A DNA stretch of 64,000 nt from Sphingomonas sp. 1F27F7B (GCF_005503355.1 NZ_SCMK01000008.1:124001-188000); one strand, 5' to 3'; shown: positions 1 to 9,649, counted from the first letter of the stretch. The notes: generated by a model not told the origin, from the letters alone. Program-made: numbers and translations.

Positions 1-1071
1 GAGGATCCGCTCGATCGCCGACTGGATCATGTGGATGCTGGTCGATTCGAGCGGCTCGAGGAAGCCGCTGGCGAGGCCCAGCGCGATCACGTTGCGCTTC
101 CAGAAGCCACGGCGCTTGCCCGCGGTGAAACGGAGCGGCCGGGGATCGGCCAGCGCCGGCCCGTCCAGGCCGGCGAGCAGCCGTGCCGCCGCTTCGTCGT
201 CCGAGAGACAGGCGCTGGCATAGACGATGCCGTTGCCGGTGCGGTGCTGGAGCGGGATACGCCACTGCCAGCCGGCGCCGTGCGCCGTGGCACGGGTATA
301 GGGCGTGAACTCCCGGGCGCGCTCGGAAGGCACGGCCATGGCGCGGTCGCAGGGAAGCAGGTCGCTCCAGGCCGCGAAGCCGGTGCCCAGCGTCTCGCCG
401 ATCAGCAGCGCGCGAAAGCCGGTGCAGTCGAGGAACAGGTCGCCCGCCACTTCGCGCTCGCCGTCGAGCCGCAATGCCTTGACGTCCCCGCTTTCGCCGT
501 CGCGCTCGACCGCGACGATCCTGCCTTCCACCCGGGTGACGCCGCCGCTCACCGCCAGGCCACGCAGGAAGCGGGCATAGAGGCCGGCGTCGAAGTGGAA
601 GGCATAGGGCATTTCGGGCAGCAGCTTCGCTGTCCGCGCGGGGCCCCGCTGCATCCGGTTCGCCAGCGCCGCCGCATTGTTGAGCGAATAGGCGCCGAGC
701 GGCCGGGCAACGCCTTCGGCCATCCCGCGCAGCCAGCTGTGCTGAAAGGCGAGCAGCCCGTTCTCGCGGCCGACATCGCCAAAGGCGTGCATGTAGCGCC
801 CGCCCTTCGTCCAGCCGACGAACTCGATGGCGAGCTTGAAGCTCGCCTGGGTGGCGGCCATGAACGCGTCTTCGTCGATGCCGAGGCTGGCGTTGAACAG
901 CCGGATCTGGGGGATGGTCGCCTCGCCCACCCCGACCGTGCCGATCTCTTCGGATTCGACCAGGGTGATCCGGAAGCGAGGGCCCAGGAAGCGGGCAAAG
1001 GCGGCCGCGGCCATCCAGCCCGCGGTGCCGCCGCCGGCGATCACGATCCGGATCGGCTGCTCACTCTGCAC
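1..1071 (-). CDS. Flavin-dependent tryptophan-halogenase-family protein, C-terminus off the window
   Basis: FAD-dependent halogenase family (PrnA/RebH type), which chlorinates or brominates indole-like rings using reduced flavin. The protein shows GGGTAGW at the N-terminal FAD site, ESEEIGTVGVGEATIP, ASFKLAIEF with the family's catalytic lysine, WQWRIP matching the WxWxIP halogenase signature, and LEPLESTSIHMIQSAI near the left edge. The start is a GTG at 1071 preceded by GAGGGG; no ATG fits. About 357 residues are visible, so roughly 150 C-terminal residues lie outside. It lies 56 bp downstream of a TBDR on the same strand and is probably cotranscribed. Related halogenases beside TBDRs in Xanthomonas and sphingomonads have been reported, but their natural substrate is unclear. 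Substrate unknown here. Confidence 0.9.
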   Translation of the reverse strand, partial: MQSEQPIRIVIAGGGTAGWMAAAAFARFLGPRFRITLVESEEIGTVGVGEATIPQIRLFNASLGIDEDAFMAATQASFKLAIEFVGWTKGGRYMHAFGDVGRENGLLAFQHSWLRGMAEGVARPLGAYSLNNAAALANRMQRGPARTAKLLPEMPYAFHFDAGLYARFLRGLAVSGGVTRVEGRIVAVERDGESGDVKALRLDGEREVAGDLFLDCTGFRALLIGETLGTGFAAWSDLLPCDRAMAVPSERAREFTPYTRATAHGAGWQWRIPLQHRTGNGIVYASACLSDDEAAARLLAGLDGPALADPRPLRFTAGKRRGFWKRNVIALGLASGFLEPLESTSIHMIQSAIERIL

Positions 1072-1127
1072 GTCTGCCCCTCGATAACCGGCGGCCCGGC
1101 GCCGGGGCCGGGCCGCATTTCCACGCG

Positions 1128-3962
1128 TCAGAACTTGTACGTGATGCCGATATAATAGTCGCGGCCGTAGCGCTGATATTCGCGCACCAGGCGCGGGTCG
1201 CTCGCTTCGGTCGTGACGAAGGGCTGGTCGGTCAGGTTCTTCGCCTGGGCGAGGATCGACAGGCCCGTCAGCGGGCCGCTGCGGAACTCATAGCCGATCT
1301 GCGCGTCGAGCACGCCTTCCGAGCGGCCCTGGCGATATTCGGGATTGGCCGAGAGGCCGGCCAGTTCGGCCAGGAAGCTGTCGCGCCAGCGATAGGTGGC
1401 ACGCGCCTGGAAGCCGTTCTTCTCGAAATAGGCGGTGCCGGTGGCGACCCATTTCGACTGGCCCGGCAGCGTGATCGGCGTGACGTTGTTGGCGTAGCGG
1501 ATCTTGCTGTCGACATAGGTGCCGCTGGCGAAGATGCCGAAGCCGTCGAGCGCCTGGCTGAACGTGGCGAAGGGCAGCGAGGCAGTGGCTTCCACGCCCA
1601 ATATGTCGCCGCGGCCGGTGTTCTTGGGCGAGCTGACCAGGCCGAACTGCGCGTTCTGCGCCCGCACGATCGCCTGTTGCGCCGGGTTGAGCGCTGCGAT
1701 CAGCGGCGAGAAGTCATAGAGCACCGAATTGTTCGGATCGACGAAGTCGGTCAGGTGCTTGAAGAAGCCCGTCAGCGCCAGATAGCCGCCGCCATTGCCG
1801 AGATACTTCTCGAACGAGATGTCGATGTTGGTCGATTTATAGGGGCGCAGGCGATAATTGCCGCCGTTCGAGCTGAACGGGCTGTTCTGCGGCTGGCTGC
1901 CCAGCCCGATCTTGGAGAGGTCGATCGACACCGCCTGGGTGATCCGCTCCTGGTCGAGGCGCGGACGCACCATCGTCTGGGCGGCGCCGAGCTTGATGTA
2001 GAAGCTGGGCTCCAGTTCGAGGCTGAACGAGGCCGAGGGCAGGACATTGGTGTAGTTCACCGTGCCGGTCACCGGCGAGATGGTGACGACGCCATTGTTC
2101 AGCGCGGCGATCTGGCCGGTCGATCCCTGCTTGGTGTGGATCACCTGCACGCCGAGCGAGCCCTTGAGCGGCTTGCCGCCCACCGTGCCGTCGACGGTCA
2201 GCTTGGCATAGCCGGTCCACACGTCCTCGCTGACGACATTGTCGCGCACCAGCGAATCCGGCCGGTTGTCATAGACCGAGTTGAGCAGGCCATAGACCTT
2301 CATCGGATCGACGGTCAGCATCCTCGGCACGCCGAGATAGGCAAGCCCGACGGTCTCGCCCAGCAGCACATCGTTCGGCACCGCGACGCTGGTCGGCGTG
2401 CCGCTGGCGACGGTGCAGTTGGTGCCGCCGCCCTTGGGGCAGAGGAAATAGCTGGTGTAGCGGCTCTGCTTCTCGCGGCGGCTGAAATTGCCGCCCACTT
2501 CCCAGGCGCTCAGCACGCTGCCGCCGATCTCGCCCTTCAGGCTGGCGCGCAGCGACTTGAGGTCGTCGACGAAATCGGGCCGGTTGAGAAAGCCCGCCTG
2601 CACCACCGCGGTGGTGCCGTTATAGCCCCAGCCGCGCGGATCGGTCAGGCGGATGACGCTGGTGTTCGAATAGTCGATCGTCGGGACGATGCTGTAGGTG
2701 CCGTCGCCATTCTGGTGGATCTTGATCGTGTCCTTGGGGCCGCTCGAATTATAGCCGGTGCCCGAATAGGTCTCGAGCAGGAAGTCGGTGCGGGTGGCGC
2801 GGCTCCAGCTGGCGTCGACGTTGAGGTGGATCGTGTCGCCGAGCTTCAGATCGTTGTTCCACCCCAGCGAAATGTTCTCGGCCTTGCGCTCGTTCAAGTC
2901 GTTGCGCTGGACGGCGACGAGGTTGCTGATCGTCGCGTCGGTGACCAGCCCGGCGCGCACCGTATAGCCCGGCGCGATCACCCCGTTCGAGCCCCAGGCC
3001 GGCGCCACGCCGAACTCGATGCCGCGCAGATGCTGGGTTTCCTTGAAGTTCGAATAGAGCGCGTCGAAGGTCGAGTGGAAATTCTCGCTCGGCGCCCATT
3101 CGATCGTGGCGACGCCGCCATAGCGCTTCAGCAGGTTCGACTGGACATAGGGCTTGGCGCCGCCGAGGAACAAATTGCCGCCCGCGGCCGGCTCGCTCGG
3201 GAAGCCCCAGGCCGCATAGCGCTCGATCTGGGTCGGCGTGTTCTGCGCCGACACGCCCAGCGCGATGCCCAGCGTGTCGCCGGCGAACTTGCCGACATAG
3301 GTGGCCGAGGCCTTGTAGCCATAGCGCGTGCCGTCGGGGTTGAGCTTGTCCTGCTCGTTCATCTGGCCGCGCAGCGAGACAACGAGCGTGTCCTTCTTCT
3401 GGTCGAGCGGGCGCAGCATGCGCAGGTCGACCGTGCCCGAGACGCCCGCCGCGATCAGCGAAGCGTCGGCCGACTTGTAGACGTTGACGTTCTTGAAGAA
3501 TTCCGACGGATACTGGTCATATTCGACGCCGCGATTGTCGCCGACGGTGACTTGCTCGCGGCCGTTCAGCAGCGTGGTCGAGAAGTCCGGGCCCAGGCCG
3601 CGGATCGACAGGCGCTGGTCGCGCCCCTCCAGGCGCTGCGCAGTGACGCCGGGGATGCGGGCCAGCGAGTCGGCGATCGAGACGTCGGGCAGCTTGCCGA
3701 TATCCTCCGAGGAAACCGAGTCGACGATCGTCACATTGTTGCGCTTGATGTTCGCCGACGAGGTCAGCGAGGCGCGGATGCCGGTGACGACCAGATTGCC
3801 CTCTTCCGCCTGGTCGGCGGGCGCCGGTGCGGGCGTCGCATCCTGCGCGAAGGCCGGAGCCGCGCCCAGCAGCAGCAGCGCGGCGCCGAGCGCGCGCGTG
3901 CTGGTTCCCAGCGAAAGCGCCGAACGGGCGCGCAGAATCTCGGCGTGATTGGACAAAGCCAT
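1128..3962 (-). CDS. TonB-dependent outer-membrane receptor, probably for a carbohydrate
   Basis: Outer-membrane TBDR of 944 residues. A long signal peptide ends near AAPAFAQ, then a TonB-box-like NLVVTGIRASL, a plug domain with DIGKLPDVSIADSLARIPGV and RGLGPDFSTTLLNGRE, and a large barrel ending in the aromatic TYKF. The layout matches the Caulobacter/sphingomonad receptor group usually linked to glycan uptake. The ATG at 3962 is preferred over an upstream TTG at 3977 because GGGGAGGAAG sits directly before it. It is divergent from the LacI regulator at 4152 and followed on its own strand by a halogenase. The shared 190-bp gap suggests control by that LacI protein. The ligand is not readable from sequence. 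Confidence 0.93.
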   Translation of the reverse strand: MALSNHAEILRARSALSLGTSTRALGAALLLLGAAPAFAQDATPAPAPADQAEEGNLVVTGIRASLTSSANIKRNNVTIVDSVSSEDIGKLPDVSIADSLARIPGVTAQRLEGRDQRLSIRGLGPDFSTTLLNGREQVTVGDNRGVEYDQYPSEFFKNVNVYKSADASLIAAGVSGTVDLRMLRPLDQKKDTLVVSLRGQMNEQDKLNPDGTRYGYKASATYVGKFAGDTLGIALGVSAQNTPTQIERYAAWGFPSEPAAGGNLFLGGAKPYVQSNLLKRYGGVATIEWAPSENFHSTFDALYSNFKETQHLRGIEFGVAPAWGSNGVIAPGYTVRAGLVTDATISNLVAVQRNDLNERKAENISLGWNNDLKLGDTIHLNVDASWSRATRTDFLLETYSGTGYNSSGPKDTIKIHQNGDGTYSIVPTIDYSNTSVIRLTDPRGWGYNGTTAVVQAGFLNRPDFVDDLKSLRASLKGEIGGSVLSAWEVGGNFSRREKQSRYTSYFLCPKGGGTNCTVASGTPTSVAVPNDVLLGETVGLAYLGVPRMLTVDPMKVYGLLNSVYDNRPDSLVRDNVVSEDVWTGYAKLTVDGTVGGKPLKGSLGVQVIHTKQGSTGQIAALNNGVVTISPVTGTVNYTNVLPSASFSLELEPSFYIKLGAAQTMVRPRLDQERITQAVSIDLSKIGLGSQPQNSPFSSNGGNYRLRPYKSTNIDISFEKYLGNGGGYLALTGFFKHLTDFVDPNNSVLYDFSPLIAALNPAQQAIVRAQNAQFGLVSSPKNTGRGDILGVEATASLPFATFSQALDGFGIFASGTYVDSKIRYANNVTPITLPGQSKWVATGTAYFEKNGFQARATYRWRDSFLAELAGLSANPEYRQGRSEGVLDAQIGYEFRSGPLTGLSILAQAKNLTDQPFVTTEASDPRLVREYQRYGRDYYIGITYKF

Positions 3963-4151
3963 CGTCTTCCTCCCCAAATGTCCTCGCCGCCTTCACGGGC
4001 GACGGTTTTTCTAAGCCTCCCCCAATTCGCCGCATGCGGCCGACAAGTGAAGGCAAACGCATACGTATTCAGCGCTGCTTCCGATTCCGGCCCAGTCGGG
4101 GTAGTTGCAACAAGCGCGCAACAATTTCGCGCCTGGGGAGCAGGGAGCGGC

Positions 4152-5174
4152 ATGGCCTCGCCGGACAAGCCGACATCATTCGACATTGCGGCATTGGCGG
4201 GTGTCTCGCAGCCGACGGTGAGCCGTGCCCTGCGCGGCGATCCGACCGTAAACGAAGGCACGCGCAAGCGGATCGAGGCGATCGCCGCCCAGCTCGGCTA
4301 CAAGGTCGACAAGAACGCATCGTCGCTGCGCCGCGGCCAGAGCAGCACGCTCGCCCTGCTCTTCTTCGAGGATCCACTGCCCGACGGCACCGCGATCAAC
4401 CCCTTCTTCCTGGCGATGCTCGGCTCGATCCTGCGCACCTGCGCCAAGCGGGGCTATGACCTGCTCACCTCGTTCCAGCAGCTCTCGTCCAACTGGCACA
4501 AGGATTATGAGGACGCACGCAAGGCCGACGGGCTGATCCTGCTCGGCTATGGCGACTACGAGCTGTACCGCGCCCGCCTGCAGGACCTGGTCCGCCAGGG
4601 CACGCATTTCGTGCGCTGGGGATCGGTGGAGCTGGACGGGCTCGGTACCACGATCGGCTGCGACAACATGCTCGGCGGCCGGCTCGCCGCGGCGCATCTC
4701 CTCGCCCAGGGCCGCCGCCGGCTGGCGTTCATCGGCGAGGCGACCAGCCATTATCCCGAATTCCGCGACCGCTATCACGGCTTTTGCGACATCCAGCTCG
4801 AAGCCGGGATCGAACCCGATCCGCACCTGCAGACCGGCGCGCTGTCGATCGAGGAATCAGGGTTCGCGGCCACCCGACAGCTGCTCGCCAACCAGGTGCC
4901 GTTCGACGCGATCTTCGCCGCGTCGGACCTGATCGCGATGGGCGCGCTGCGGGCGCTGCAGGAAGCGGGCAAGTCGGTTCCGAGCGACATCTCGGTGGTC
5001 GGCTTCGACGACATCCCCGCCGCCAGCCTCACCAATCCCCCGCTCACCACCATCGCGCAGGACTATAACGCCGCGGGCGAGATGCTGGTCGACACGCTGA
5101 TCGGCGAGATCGGCAACCATTCATCCGAGATGCGGCTGCTCCCGCCCCGGCTGGTGGTGCGGCGGACGAGCTGA
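4152..5174 (+). CDS. LacI-family transcriptional regulator
   Basis: 340-residue LacI/GalR repressor. The N-terminal helix-turn-helix is FDIAALAGVSQPTVSRALRG, followed by the hinge and a periplasmic-binding-protein-like sensor domain (about residues 65-335) with DGLILLGYGDYE and VVGFDDIPAASLTNPPLTTI near the C-terminus. The ATG at 4152 follows GGGGAGCAGGGAGCGGC and starts the recognisable DNA-binding domain; an open frame runs further upstream, but it is antisense to the TBDR and not family-like. It is divergent from the TBDR-halogenase pair, its likely target. The effector is probably a sugar or sugar phosphate, by family analogy only. Confidence 0.93.
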   Translation: MASPDKPTSFDIAALAGVSQPTVSRALRGDPTVNEGTRKRIEAIAAQLGYKVDKNASSLRRGQSSTLALLFFEDPLPDGTAINPFFLAMLGSILRTCAKRGYDLLTSFQQLSSNWHKDYEDARKADGLILLGYGDYELYRARLQDLVRQGTHFVRWGSVELDGLGTTIGCDNMLGGRLAAAHLLAQGRRRLAFIGEATSHYPEFRDRYHGFCDIQLEAGIEPDPHLQTGALSIEESGFAATRQLLANQVPFDAIFAASDLIAMGALRALQEAGKSVPSDISVVGFDDIPAASLTNPPLTTIAQDYNAAGEMLVDTLIGEIGNHSSEMRLLPPRLVVRRTS

Positions 5175-5529
5175 GGACTATCAAAGGTGCAGCAGCGGCG
5201 CCCATGGATGTTCGTGCGCCGCCGCTCCAGTTCATCGCCGCCCTCACCTCGTTCGGCGATTATCCCCCTAGGCAAGCACCCCTCTTTCATCATCCCCGCG
5301 CAGGCGGGGATCCAGAGTCACGGGCGATGCAGCGCAGAAACCCTGGATCCCCGCCTGCGCGGGGATGACGGCCATGAGCCATCCCTCGCTCAAGGGGGAT
5401 AATCGCCGACTTGTTTCAGGGCGCGGCGCGCCACGAGCCGCGTCGCTCGGGGAACGTTGGATGCCGATGCCGCTCCGCCCGCAACCTCGCGGTTTACTGC
5501 ACCGCGATTGTGCGCCCATAAAGCGGGCG
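5175..5529. other. 355-bp intergenic stretch between two LacI genes, mostly repeat
   Basis: No convincing gene. It is dominated by the nested palindromic element at 5253-5409. The remainder before the ATG at 5530 has no obvious strong ribosome-binding site; open frames across it read through the repeat and are not family-like. Confidence 0.6.
5253..5409. repeat. Nested palindromic intergenic element, copy 1
   Basis: Two nested inverted repeats. The outer pair is 17 bp, TCGGCGATTATCCCCCT at 5253-5269 and its exact complement at 5393-5409. The inner pair is a perfect 26-bp repeat at 5290-5315 and 5343-5368, beginning TCATCCCCGCGCAGGCGGGG. The inner arms recur at 18314, 52797 and 56148. It looks like a small non-autonomous or REP-like element with no coding content. 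The outer arm was not seen at the other copies. Confidence 0.85.
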
Positions 5530-6564
5530 ATGACGAAGAAGACCGCGAAGGAACGGCCCGGCAAGGCGGGCGCCCGACTCACGATGCAGGACATTGCGCG
5601 CCTGGCGCAGGTTTCGACGCCCACCGTGTCGCGCGTCCTCAACGGCAGCCCGCTGGTGACCGAGGAGACTCGCGAGCGGGTGATGGAAGTGGCCCGCCAG
5701 CACGGCTATGCCGTCAACCGCAACGCCGCCAAGCTGCGGCACACGCGCACCAACACCGTGGCGGTGATGCTCGATTTCGGCTCGCACCGGCACGGCGCCA
5801 TCGGCGATCCGTTCATCTTCGAGCTGCTCGCCGGCGTCTCCGAGGCGCTGTCGATCCGCAACCAGGACCTGCTCCTCTCCCCGCCGGGGCTCGAGGACGT
5901 CCGCGCCTATCGCGATTTCTACCAGGCGCGCGGCGCCGACGGGTTCATCGTGCTTGGCCAGGGCACGCGCGACACGATGCTGCGTGAGCTCGGCCGCAGC
6001 GAAGTGCCGCTGGTGGTCTGGGGCGCGGTCGCGCCGGATGCCGGCTATTGCTCGGTCGGCAGCGACAATTTCCTGGGCGGCGAGCTGGCCGGGCGCCATT
6101 TCCTGCGCGCGGGACGCAAGCACTGGCTGTTCGTCGGCGACATCCGCCACGAGGAGCTGCGGCTGCGCTACGAGGGGCTGTGCGCGATCGCCAGGGACCA
6201 TGCGGAAGTGACAGTGGATTTCCTGCCCATCGCCTCGATGGCGTTCCACGCCACTGCCGACACCGTCACTGCCTATCTCGCCGCCGGCCGCCAGCCCGAT
6301 GCGGTATTCGCCTTTTCGGACACCGCCGCCATGGCCGTGACCGGCGCGTTCAAGGAGCGCGGCCTGGCCGCGCCGCGCGACTATTCGCTGGTCGGCTACA
6401 ACAACATCCCGCCCGCCGCGCATTTCAGCCCGGCGATCACCACGATCAACCAGAAGACCGATGTGGCCGGCGCGCTGCTCGTCGAGAAGCTGATGCAGCA
6501 GGTCGATGGCGGCCGCGCGCGCTCCACCACGCTACCCACCGAGATCGTGGTGCGCGACACCTAG
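5530..6564 (+). CDS. LacI-family transcriptional regulator
   Basis: 344-residue LacI/GalR repressor. After about 18 basic N-terminal residues comes the helix-turn-helix LTMQDIARLAQVSTPTVSRVLNG, the hinge, and a sensor domain ending with VGYNNIPPAAHFSPAITTI and TEIVVRDT. The ATG at 5530 (MTKKTAKE) was chosen because earlier in-frame starts would include repeat sequence. It is followed in the same direction by the GH65 phosphorylase and beta-phosphoglucomutase, so it probably controls that pair. The two LacI proteins in this locus differ and are likely to respond to different inducers. Confidence 0.92.
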   Translation: MTKKTAKERPGKAGARLTMQDIARLAQVSTPTVSRVLNGSPLVTEETRERVMEVARQHGYAVNRNAAKLRHTRTNTVAVMLDFGSHRHGAIGDPFIFELLAGVSEALSIRNQDLLLSPPGLEDVRAYRDFYQARGADGFIVLGQGTRDTMLRELGRSEVPLVVWGAVAPDAGYCSVGSDNFLGGELAGRHFLRAGRKHWLFVGDIRHEELRLRYEGLCAIARDHAEVTVDFLPIASMAFHATADTVTAYLAAGRQPDAVFAFSDTAAMAVTGAFKERGLAAPRDYSLVGYNNIPPAAHFSPAITTINQKTDVAGALLVEKLMQQVDGGRARSTTLPTEIVVRDT

Positions 6565-6719
6565 GTCGCGCCGATCTTCCTTCCATTGTCACCCCGGCCT
6601 CGATTTCAAACATGTCGCCCCGGCACGGGTGGGGACGCGCGGCGGACGCGAGGCTCCGGCGTTCGCTGGGACAACCAACCGAACCGACCCGGTCGCATCC
6701 GGCCGGCTATCCTTTGTTC

Positions 6720-6736
6720 TTGAAAACGATATCAAA
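6720..6736. promoter_or_regulatory. Candidate LacI-family operator before the GH65 gene
   Basis: TTGAAAACGATATCAAA is an imperfect palindrome around a central CG, about 40 bp upstream of the GH65 start. Its core GAAAACGATATC differs by one base from GAAAACGATTTC at 13415, upstream of the second TBDR. LacI-family operators commonly have a central CG within such a palindrome. Binding is inferred. Confidence 0.5.
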
Positions 6737-6775
6737 GAGCCTGTAACGCAACTTTTCATAAGAGTTGGGGAGCGG

Positions 6776-8998
6776 GTGTTGGCTCGACTATTGAACGGCG
6801 CGGAAGATGGGGTGCTCTTCGCGGAGGACGGCTGGTCGCTGGACGTGATCGGCGACGACTCGGCCCGTGAGGGCTGGGCCGCGACGATTCTCGCGCTCTC
6901 CAACGGCGCGATCGGGGTGCGCGGGGCGATCGAGGAACGCGCCGAGGCCACCACTTTCCTGGCCCATGCCTATGAGCAGGCGCCGATCCACTACCACGAG
7001 AAGCTCAAGGGCTTCGCCACCCGTTCCGATTCGCGCGTGCCGGTTGCCGAGTCCCTGGGCATCGAAGTGCGGGTCGATGGTGAAGCAATCGATTTCACGG
7101 CACTCCGTTCAGCGACGCGGCGCACGCTCGACCTGCGCGCGGGCATGCTCCGCCGCGAGACGCGCTGGTCGCTTCCGGACGGCCGGCTGCTGCGCATCCG
7201 TGCCGAGCGGATCGTCCCGCTCGACGGCAGCACGCTGCTGGTCCGCCGGCTCCGGGCCGAGATCGAAGGCGCGGGCAGCGTCACGCTGCATCCCCGCCTG
7301 GCCCCCGCCCCCAGCGGCGCCGCCCAGTCGGACGATCCGCGGATCGGCGTGAACCTTGCCTCGCGCGGGTTCGGTACCGAGCAGGCCGCCGATGATGTGG
7401 TCGTCGAGCGCCTGCCCGGCAGCGGCGTCGGCGTCGCTGCCGTGCAGCGTACCCGCGAGAACGATGGCTGGCTGCTGGTGGCGACCGGCTTCGCGGTCGG
7501 CCGGGACGCTTCCGAGACGCTCGCCTCCGATGCCAGCGCACTCGCCGGCACCGCCCTGGCCGCCGGCTTCGAAGCCGCCGCGGCCGCGCAGCAGGCGCTG
7601 CTCGATCGCTTCTGGGCCGCTGCCGATCTCGCCATCGCCGGCGAGCCGCGCCTGGCCGCGACCCTGCGCGCCAACCTCTTCCATCTCTTCGCCTCGGCCG
7701 GGCGCGACGGCCGTTCGAGCGCCGCAGCCAAGGGCCTGACCGGCGAAGGCTATGAGGGCCATTATTTCTGGGACACCGAAGCGTTCATGCTGCCGGTGCT
7801 CTCGGTGCTGGCGCCCGAGATCGCCCGGGCGATGCTCGTCTATCGCGCCGGCACGCTCGACGCTGCCTTCGCCAATGCCCGCGCGCTCGATCATCGCAAG
7901 GGCGCGCTCTATGCCTGGCGCACGATCGAGGGTCGCGAATGCTCGGCCCATTATCCCAGCGGATCGGCCCAATATCACATCAATTCGGCCATCGCCTTCG
8001 CGATCGGCACCTATGTCGACGCGACCGGCGACGAGGGCTTTCTGGTCGAGCATGGCGCGCGCATGCTGGTCGAGACCGCGCGGATCTGGCTGGTGCTGGG
8101 CGATTGGGCGGACGGTCGCTTCCACCTGCGCGGCGTCACCGGCCCGGACGAATATACCGCGCTGGTCGACGATAATTGGTACACCAACCGGATGGCGCAG
8201 AAGCATCTGCGCCTCGCCGTCTCCGCCGCCGCGCGCGTCGCCGAACTGGCGCCCGAGGCCTGGGCCGGGCTGGCCGCCGAAATGGCGCTGGACGCCGACG
8301 AGCTCGCCGAATTCGGCCGCGTCGCCGACGCGATGCACCTGCCCTGGGATGCCGCGCGCGACCTGGATGCGCAGGATGCGAGCTTCCTCGACAAGCCGCG
8401 CTGGGACCTGGCCGGCACGCCGGCATCCGAATTCCCGCTGCTGCTCCATTATCATCCGATGACGCTCTATCGGCACCAGGTCTCCAAACAGGCGGACCTG
8501 GTGCTCGCGATGGTGCTGGGCGGCGAGGACGTCTCGCTGGAACGCAAGCGCCGCGTGTTCGATCATTACGAGCCGATCACCACGCATGATTCCACGCTCT
8601 CCGCCTCCACTTTCGCGATCCTGGCGAGCGAAGTCGGGCACGAGGCACAGGCGCTGCGCTTCTTCGCGGAGACCAGCCTGGTCGATATCGACGATCGCCA
8701 CGGCAATACCGGGCACGGCGTCCACATGGCGGCGCTGGCGGGCTCCTGGCTGGCGCTGACCTGGGGATTCGCGGGCTTCCGCCCCCAGGGGCCGGTGCTG
8801 CGCTTCCGCCCCACGCGCCCGGCATCCTGGGCCGGCTATGCCTTCGGCCTCATTTGGCGCGGCACGCTGGTGCGCGTCGAGGTGGCGGGCGACACGATCA
8901 CCTATCGCGCCGTATCGGGGCCCGGAATCACGATCGGCCACCATGACGACGAGATCCGCCTCGCCCCCGGCGAGAGCTGGAGCGGGGCGCTGCGCTGA
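6776..8998 (+). CDS. GH65 disaccharide phosphorylase (maltose/trehalose/kojibiose type)
   Basis: About 740 residues, the usual GH65 length. An N-terminal beta-sandwich (to about residue 270) precedes an (alpha/alpha)6 catalytic barrel with YFWDTEAFMLPVL, YPSGSAQYHINSAIAF, GVTGPDEYTALVDDNWYTN carrying the family's general-acid Glu, KQADLVLAM, and HDSTLSASTFA, where the phosphate site lies. The enzyme should phosphorolyse an alpha-glucoside to beta-glucose 1-phosphate plus a sugar. The next gene is a beta-phosphoglucomutase starting on the last base of this stop codon, which fits that product exactly. The start is GTG at 6776 or TTG at 6779, both after GGGGAG. No signal peptide, so cytoplasmic. 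The linkage cannot be decided from sequence. Confidence 0.93.
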   Translation: MLARLLNGAEDGVLFAEDGWSLDVIGDDSAREGWAATILALSNGAIGVRGAIEERAEATTFLAHAYEQAPIHYHEKLKGFATRSDSRVPVAESLGIEVRVDGEAIDFTALRSATRRTLDLRAGMLRRETRWSLPDGRLLRIRAERIVPLDGSTLLVRRLRAEIEGAGSVTLHPRLAPAPSGAAQSDDPRIGVNLASRGFGTEQAADDVVVERLPGSGVGVAAVQRTRENDGWLLVATGFAVGRDASETLASDASALAGTALAAGFEAAAAAQQALLDRFWAAADLAIAGEPRLAATLRANLFHLFASAGRDGRSSAAAKGLTGEGYEGHYFWDTEAFMLPVLSVLAPEIARAMLVYRAGTLDAAFANARALDHRKGALYAWRTIEGRECSAHYPSGSAQYHINSAIAFAIGTYVDATGDEGFLVEHGARMLVETARIWLVLGDWADGRFHLRGVTGPDEYTALVDDNWYTNRMAQKHLRLAVSAAARVAELAPEAWAGLAAEMALDADELAEFGRVADAMHLPWDAARDLDAQDASFLDKPRWDLAGTPASEFPLLLHYHPMTLYRHQVSKQADLVLAMVLGGEDVSLERKRRVFDHYEPITTHDSTLSASTFAILASEVGHEAQALRFFAETSLVDIDDRHGNTGHGVHMAALAGSWLALTWGFAGFRPQGPVLRFRPTRPASWAGYAFGLIWRGTLVRVEVAGDTITYRAVSGPGITIGHHDDEIRLAPGESWSGALR

Positions 8999-9639
8999 TG
9001 CCGCTCAAGGGCGTCGCCTTCGACCTGGACGGCGTGCTGACCGACACGGCGCGCGCGCATTATCGCGCCTGGAAGAAGCTCGCCGACATGCTCGGCATCC
9101 CGTTCGACGAGGAAGCGAACGAAGCGCTCAAGGGGGTCGACCGGATGGGGAGCCTGGCGCTGATCCTGGACGACCGGCCCGGCCACGACCAGGCCGAGCG
9201 CCTGCGCCTCGCAACGCTGAAGAACGACTGGTATCTCGACGAGATCGCCCATTTCGGGCCCGCGGACCTGTTCCCCGGCGCCCGCGACGCGCTCGCCCAG
9301 TGCCGTGCCGCGGGATTGGGCATCGCGCTCGCCTCGGCCAGCCGCAACGCGCCGCTGCTGATCGCGCGGATGGAAGTCGCGGACCTGTTCGACGCGATCA
9401 TCGATCCCGCCACGCTCGCCGCCGGCAAGCCCGCGCCGGACATCTTCCTCGCGGCCGCGCATGCGCTGGGTGCCGCACCGGCCGAGATGCTGGGGGTCGA
9501 GGATGCCCCGGCCGGGGTCCAGGCGATCCACGCGGCGGGCATGAAGGCGCTCGGCGTGGGCGACCGCGCCGCCCTGCCCGATGCCGACTGGATCATTCCG
9601 GCGATCGCCGATTTCGACCTGGCCGCCTATTCGGCCTGA
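8998..9639 (+). CDS. pgmB: Beta-phosphoglucomutase
   Basis: 213-residue HAD-superfamily enzyme converting beta-glucose 1-phosphate to glucose 6-phosphate. The N-terminal motif FDLDGVLTDTARAHYRAW has the nucleophile and acid/base aspartates and the phosphate-site Thr, the cap contains LKGVDRM, motif II is LASASRNAP, and the C-terminal part has GKPAPDIFLAAA and GVEDAPAGVQAIHAAGM. Its ATG overlaps the GH65 stop by one base (TGATG), implying translational coupling. Together the two genes form a complete phosphorolytic disaccharide pathway. Confidence 0.95.
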   Translation: MPLKGVAFDLDGVLTDTARAHYRAWKKLADMLGIPFDEEANEALKGVDRMGSLALILDDRPGHDQAERLRLATLKNDWYLDEIAHFGPADLFPGARDALAQCRAAGLGIALASASRNAPLLIARMEVADLFDAIIDPATLAAGKPAPDIFLAAAHALGAAPAEMLGVEDAPAGVQAIHAAGMKALGVGDRAALPDADWIIPAIADFDLAAYSA

Positions 9640-9649
9640 CCGCTCCCTC

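Noticed and set aside
1677..4151. Long plus-strand open frame joined upstream of the first LacI regulator
   Set aside because: It is antisense to the TBDR, compositionally typical of GC-rich shadow frames, and the LacI domain begins only at 4152.
5287..5371. Repeated short peptide-like reading (PAQAGIQ...RLRGDD) in several open frames
   Set aside because: It is the translation of the palindromic intergenic repeat, seen also at 18314, 52797 and 56148, not a conserved protein.
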